This document shows positions 62,761 to 64,000 of a stretch of DNA of 64,000 bases, piece by piece. The notes under the pieces are model-generated. The model was not told where the DNA came from and ran no database searches. It saw nothing but the letters and a program-made list of their open reading frames with translations. Both the position numbers and the translations under genes were made by a program. This DNA comes from an uncultured Paracoccaceae bacterium (GTDB taxonomy: Bacteria; Pseudomonadota; Alphaproteobacteria; Rhodobacterales; Rhodobacteraceae): assembly GCA_937138255.1 (NCBI GenBank), contig CAKZOU010000069.1, positions 1 through 64,000 of the forward strand. The letters are read 5' to 3'. The stretch's first letter is position 1; each line of letters begins with the position of its first letter.

Positions 62761-64000
62761 ATGGGATCGGAAGCGCAGATCCGGATCGGCGACCGGGAAG
62801 AACTCATCTTCATGCTCGCCGAAGCTGCCGCCATCGAGCATAACGTCATGTGCGGCTATCTCTATGGCGCATGGAGCCTCAAGCGGGGTGAACGTGACGG
62901 GCTGACGCCCGATCAGGCAAGGGTCGTCGCAGAGTGGAAGCGGCTCATCACGCAGGTCGCCATCGAGGAGATGACGCACCTGACGCTGGTGGGCAACCTT
63001 GCCATTTCCATTGGCGGAGCGCCGCATCTCTCAAGGCCGGAATTCCCGATCCCGGCGGGCGAGCATCCAGCGGCCATCGACCTCGAACTGGCCGGTTTTT
63101 GCCACGCGCTTCTCGACCACGCGATCTTTCTCGAGCGGCCCGAGGGCGTCGATCTGGCCGATGCTCCGGGCTTTGTCCCGCCAGCAGAATATTCCCGCGC
63201 TGCACCGAAGGGCACGATCATGCCCTCGTCGCAGGATTACAGCACCATCGGCCATCTCTATCGCGGCATCTATCATGGCTTCGAGGTTCTGACCCGCCGC
63301 TACGGTGAAGAGGATCTGTTCTGCGGCACGATTGAAGATCAGATCACTCCGTCCGACGCGCCCCTGCCCGGCCTTTCGGTCGTCAAGGACCTTGCCAGTG
63401 CCCATGACGCCATCGAGACCATCGTCGAACAGGGCGAAGGCGCGCCGCAGCATTCCGAAGACTCGCACTACGCCCGTTTCCTCGCGGTCAAGGCCCAGCT
63501 CGAGGAAATGGTCGCCAAGGATCCGACCTTCCAGCCCGCCTGGCCCGTGGCCCGCAACCCCTGCGCCAAGACGCCGATCCCCGGCAGCAATCGCATCCAG
63601 ATCACCGACCCCGAGGCGGCGCAGGTGCTCGACCTTGGCAATTCGCTCTACAACCTCATGCTGCGTTGTCTCGCGCAGGCTTGGGGCCGCGCACCGGGCG
63701 AGGCGGCGACCAAGCAACTGATGGTCACCCTTGCTCGCGAGGCCATGTGGGCGCTCGTGTCGGTGGGCGAATACCTTGCCTCGCTTCCGGCGGGGCCCGA
63801 GCATCCGGGCCTGCACGCAGGGCTTTCCTTCTCGACCCTTCGGGATGTGCGGAGCCTGCCTGAAGGGCGCGGCGAGATGCTGTTCCTCTCCGAACGGATG
63901 GAAGAGATCGCCAAACACGCCGAGCGGCTCTTTCCCGAGGGGCACGAGCTTTGCAAGATCCCAAGCGCCGTTCGCAAGATGGCGCGAAAGATCGTGGTGC
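62761..64000 (+). CDS. Ferritin-like domain protein, VioB/RebD-related (partial, 3' end beyond window)
   Basis: About 413 residues are visible before the window ends. The N-terminal region carries a diiron-type pattern: E26-H27 (AAIEHNVMCGYLYGAW), E70 and H73 (EEMTHL), and later E219, E223 and H236 (AIETIVEQGEGAPQHSEDSHYARF), wording typical of the ferritin-like part of iminophenyl-pyruvate dimer synthases (VioB, RebD). Those make tryptophan-derived pigments, but many relatives are not in pigment clusters and no partner genes are visible. GGGAG lies seven bases upstream of the ATG. It is divergent from the beta-helix gene by 185 bases. Confidence 0.8.
   Translation, partial: MGSEAQIRIGDREELIFMLAEAAAIEHNVMCGYLYGAWSLKRGERDGLTPDQARVVAEWKRLITQVAIEEMTHLTLVGNLAISIGGAPHLSRPEFPIPAGEHPAAIDLELAGFCHALLDHAIFLERPEGVDLADAPGFVPPAEYSRAAPKGTIMPSSQDYSTIGHLYRGIYHGFEVLTRRYGEEDLFCGTIEDQITPSDAPLPGLSVVKDLASAHDAIETIVEQGEGAPQHSEDSHYARFLAVKAQLEEMVAKDPTFQPAWPVARNPCAKTPIPGSNRIQITDPEAAQVLDLGNSLYNLMLRCLAQAWGRAPGEAATKQLMVTLAREAMWALVSVGEYLASLPAGPEHPGLHAGLSFSTLRDVRSLPEGRGEMLFLSERMEEIAKHAERLFPEGHELCKIPSAVRKMARKIVV

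Noticed and set aside
1-64000. CRISPR arrays, insertion sequences, prophage genes, tRNA or rRNA genes
   Set aside because: None was recognised; the only tandem repeats are inside the helicase gene, and the only tyrosine recombinase is the housekeeping XerC.
62761-64000. Violacein or indolocarbazole pigment cluster suggested by the VioB/RebD-like domain
   Set aside because: No VioA/RebO, VioE or other pigment genes are visible nearby, and the gene is incomplete in the window.

Overview
The window is a high-GC chromosomal segment of an alphaproteobacterium, most likely a member of the Rhodobacteraceae (Roseobacter/Rhodobacter group). The support is the gene content: a phosphatidylcholine synthase, a cysteine-type NAD-linked formate dehydrogenase with fused FdsG-FdsB, an FNR-like box, short DUF1127 and DUF484 proteins, and TamA/TamB. 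Genes are tightly packed, often with 1-4 nt start/stop overlaps. I see no insertion sequence, phage gene, CRISPR array, rRNA or tRNA. This looks like core and metabolic chromosome, not a mobile island.

Layout. 1-1036: Holliday junction genes ruvC and ruvA (ruvA cut by the window edge). 1.2-6.5 kb: a DUF1127 protein behind a perfect palindrome, a small membrane protein, prmA, then a divergent MFS transporter and YeeE-type transporter sharing an FNR-like box, and a flavin monooxygenase. 6.5-11.2 kb: priA, a small transaldolase, a DUF484 protein and xerC. 11.2-20.7 kb: phosphatidylcholine synthase, an EamA exporter, ogt, a GreA-like factor, ileS (with a low-GC patch inside its editing domain), a group III truncated haemoglobin, a YcjX/YcjF-type pair and truA. 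20.7-26.3 kb: the tamA-tamB outer-membrane assembly pair. 26.3-31.9 kb: a complete oppABCDF peptide ABC importer on the minus strand.

32.5-44.6 kb is a polyamine uptake and catabolism island: a GntR/FCD regulator, a PuuB-like oxidase with a class III aminotransferase on the minus strand, and divergently a PotFGHI-type importer followed by two glutamine-synthetase-like (PuuA-type) ligases and a second class III aminotransferase. TTGATCAA-centred dyads lie upstream of all three transcription units and are candidate operators. 44.6-54.1 kb is a molybdenum-cofactor and formate-dehydrogenase block: DUF2478, FdhD, MobA, MobB, a MoeA with an extra N-terminal domain, TusA, then FdsG-FdsB fusion and FdsA. 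It appears to carry maturation factors next to the enzyme they would serve.

54.2-64 kb: a BKACE-type enzyme, a DEAD-box helicase with a repetitive basic tail, a GMC oxidoreductase, an enolase-superfamily enzyme, then a diheme cytochrome overlapping an exported parallel beta-helix protein, and divergently a VioB/RebD-like ferritin-fold protein cut by the window end. This last group (60.3-64.0 kb) is the least understood part of the window and the best candidate for an undescribed periplasmic redox system.
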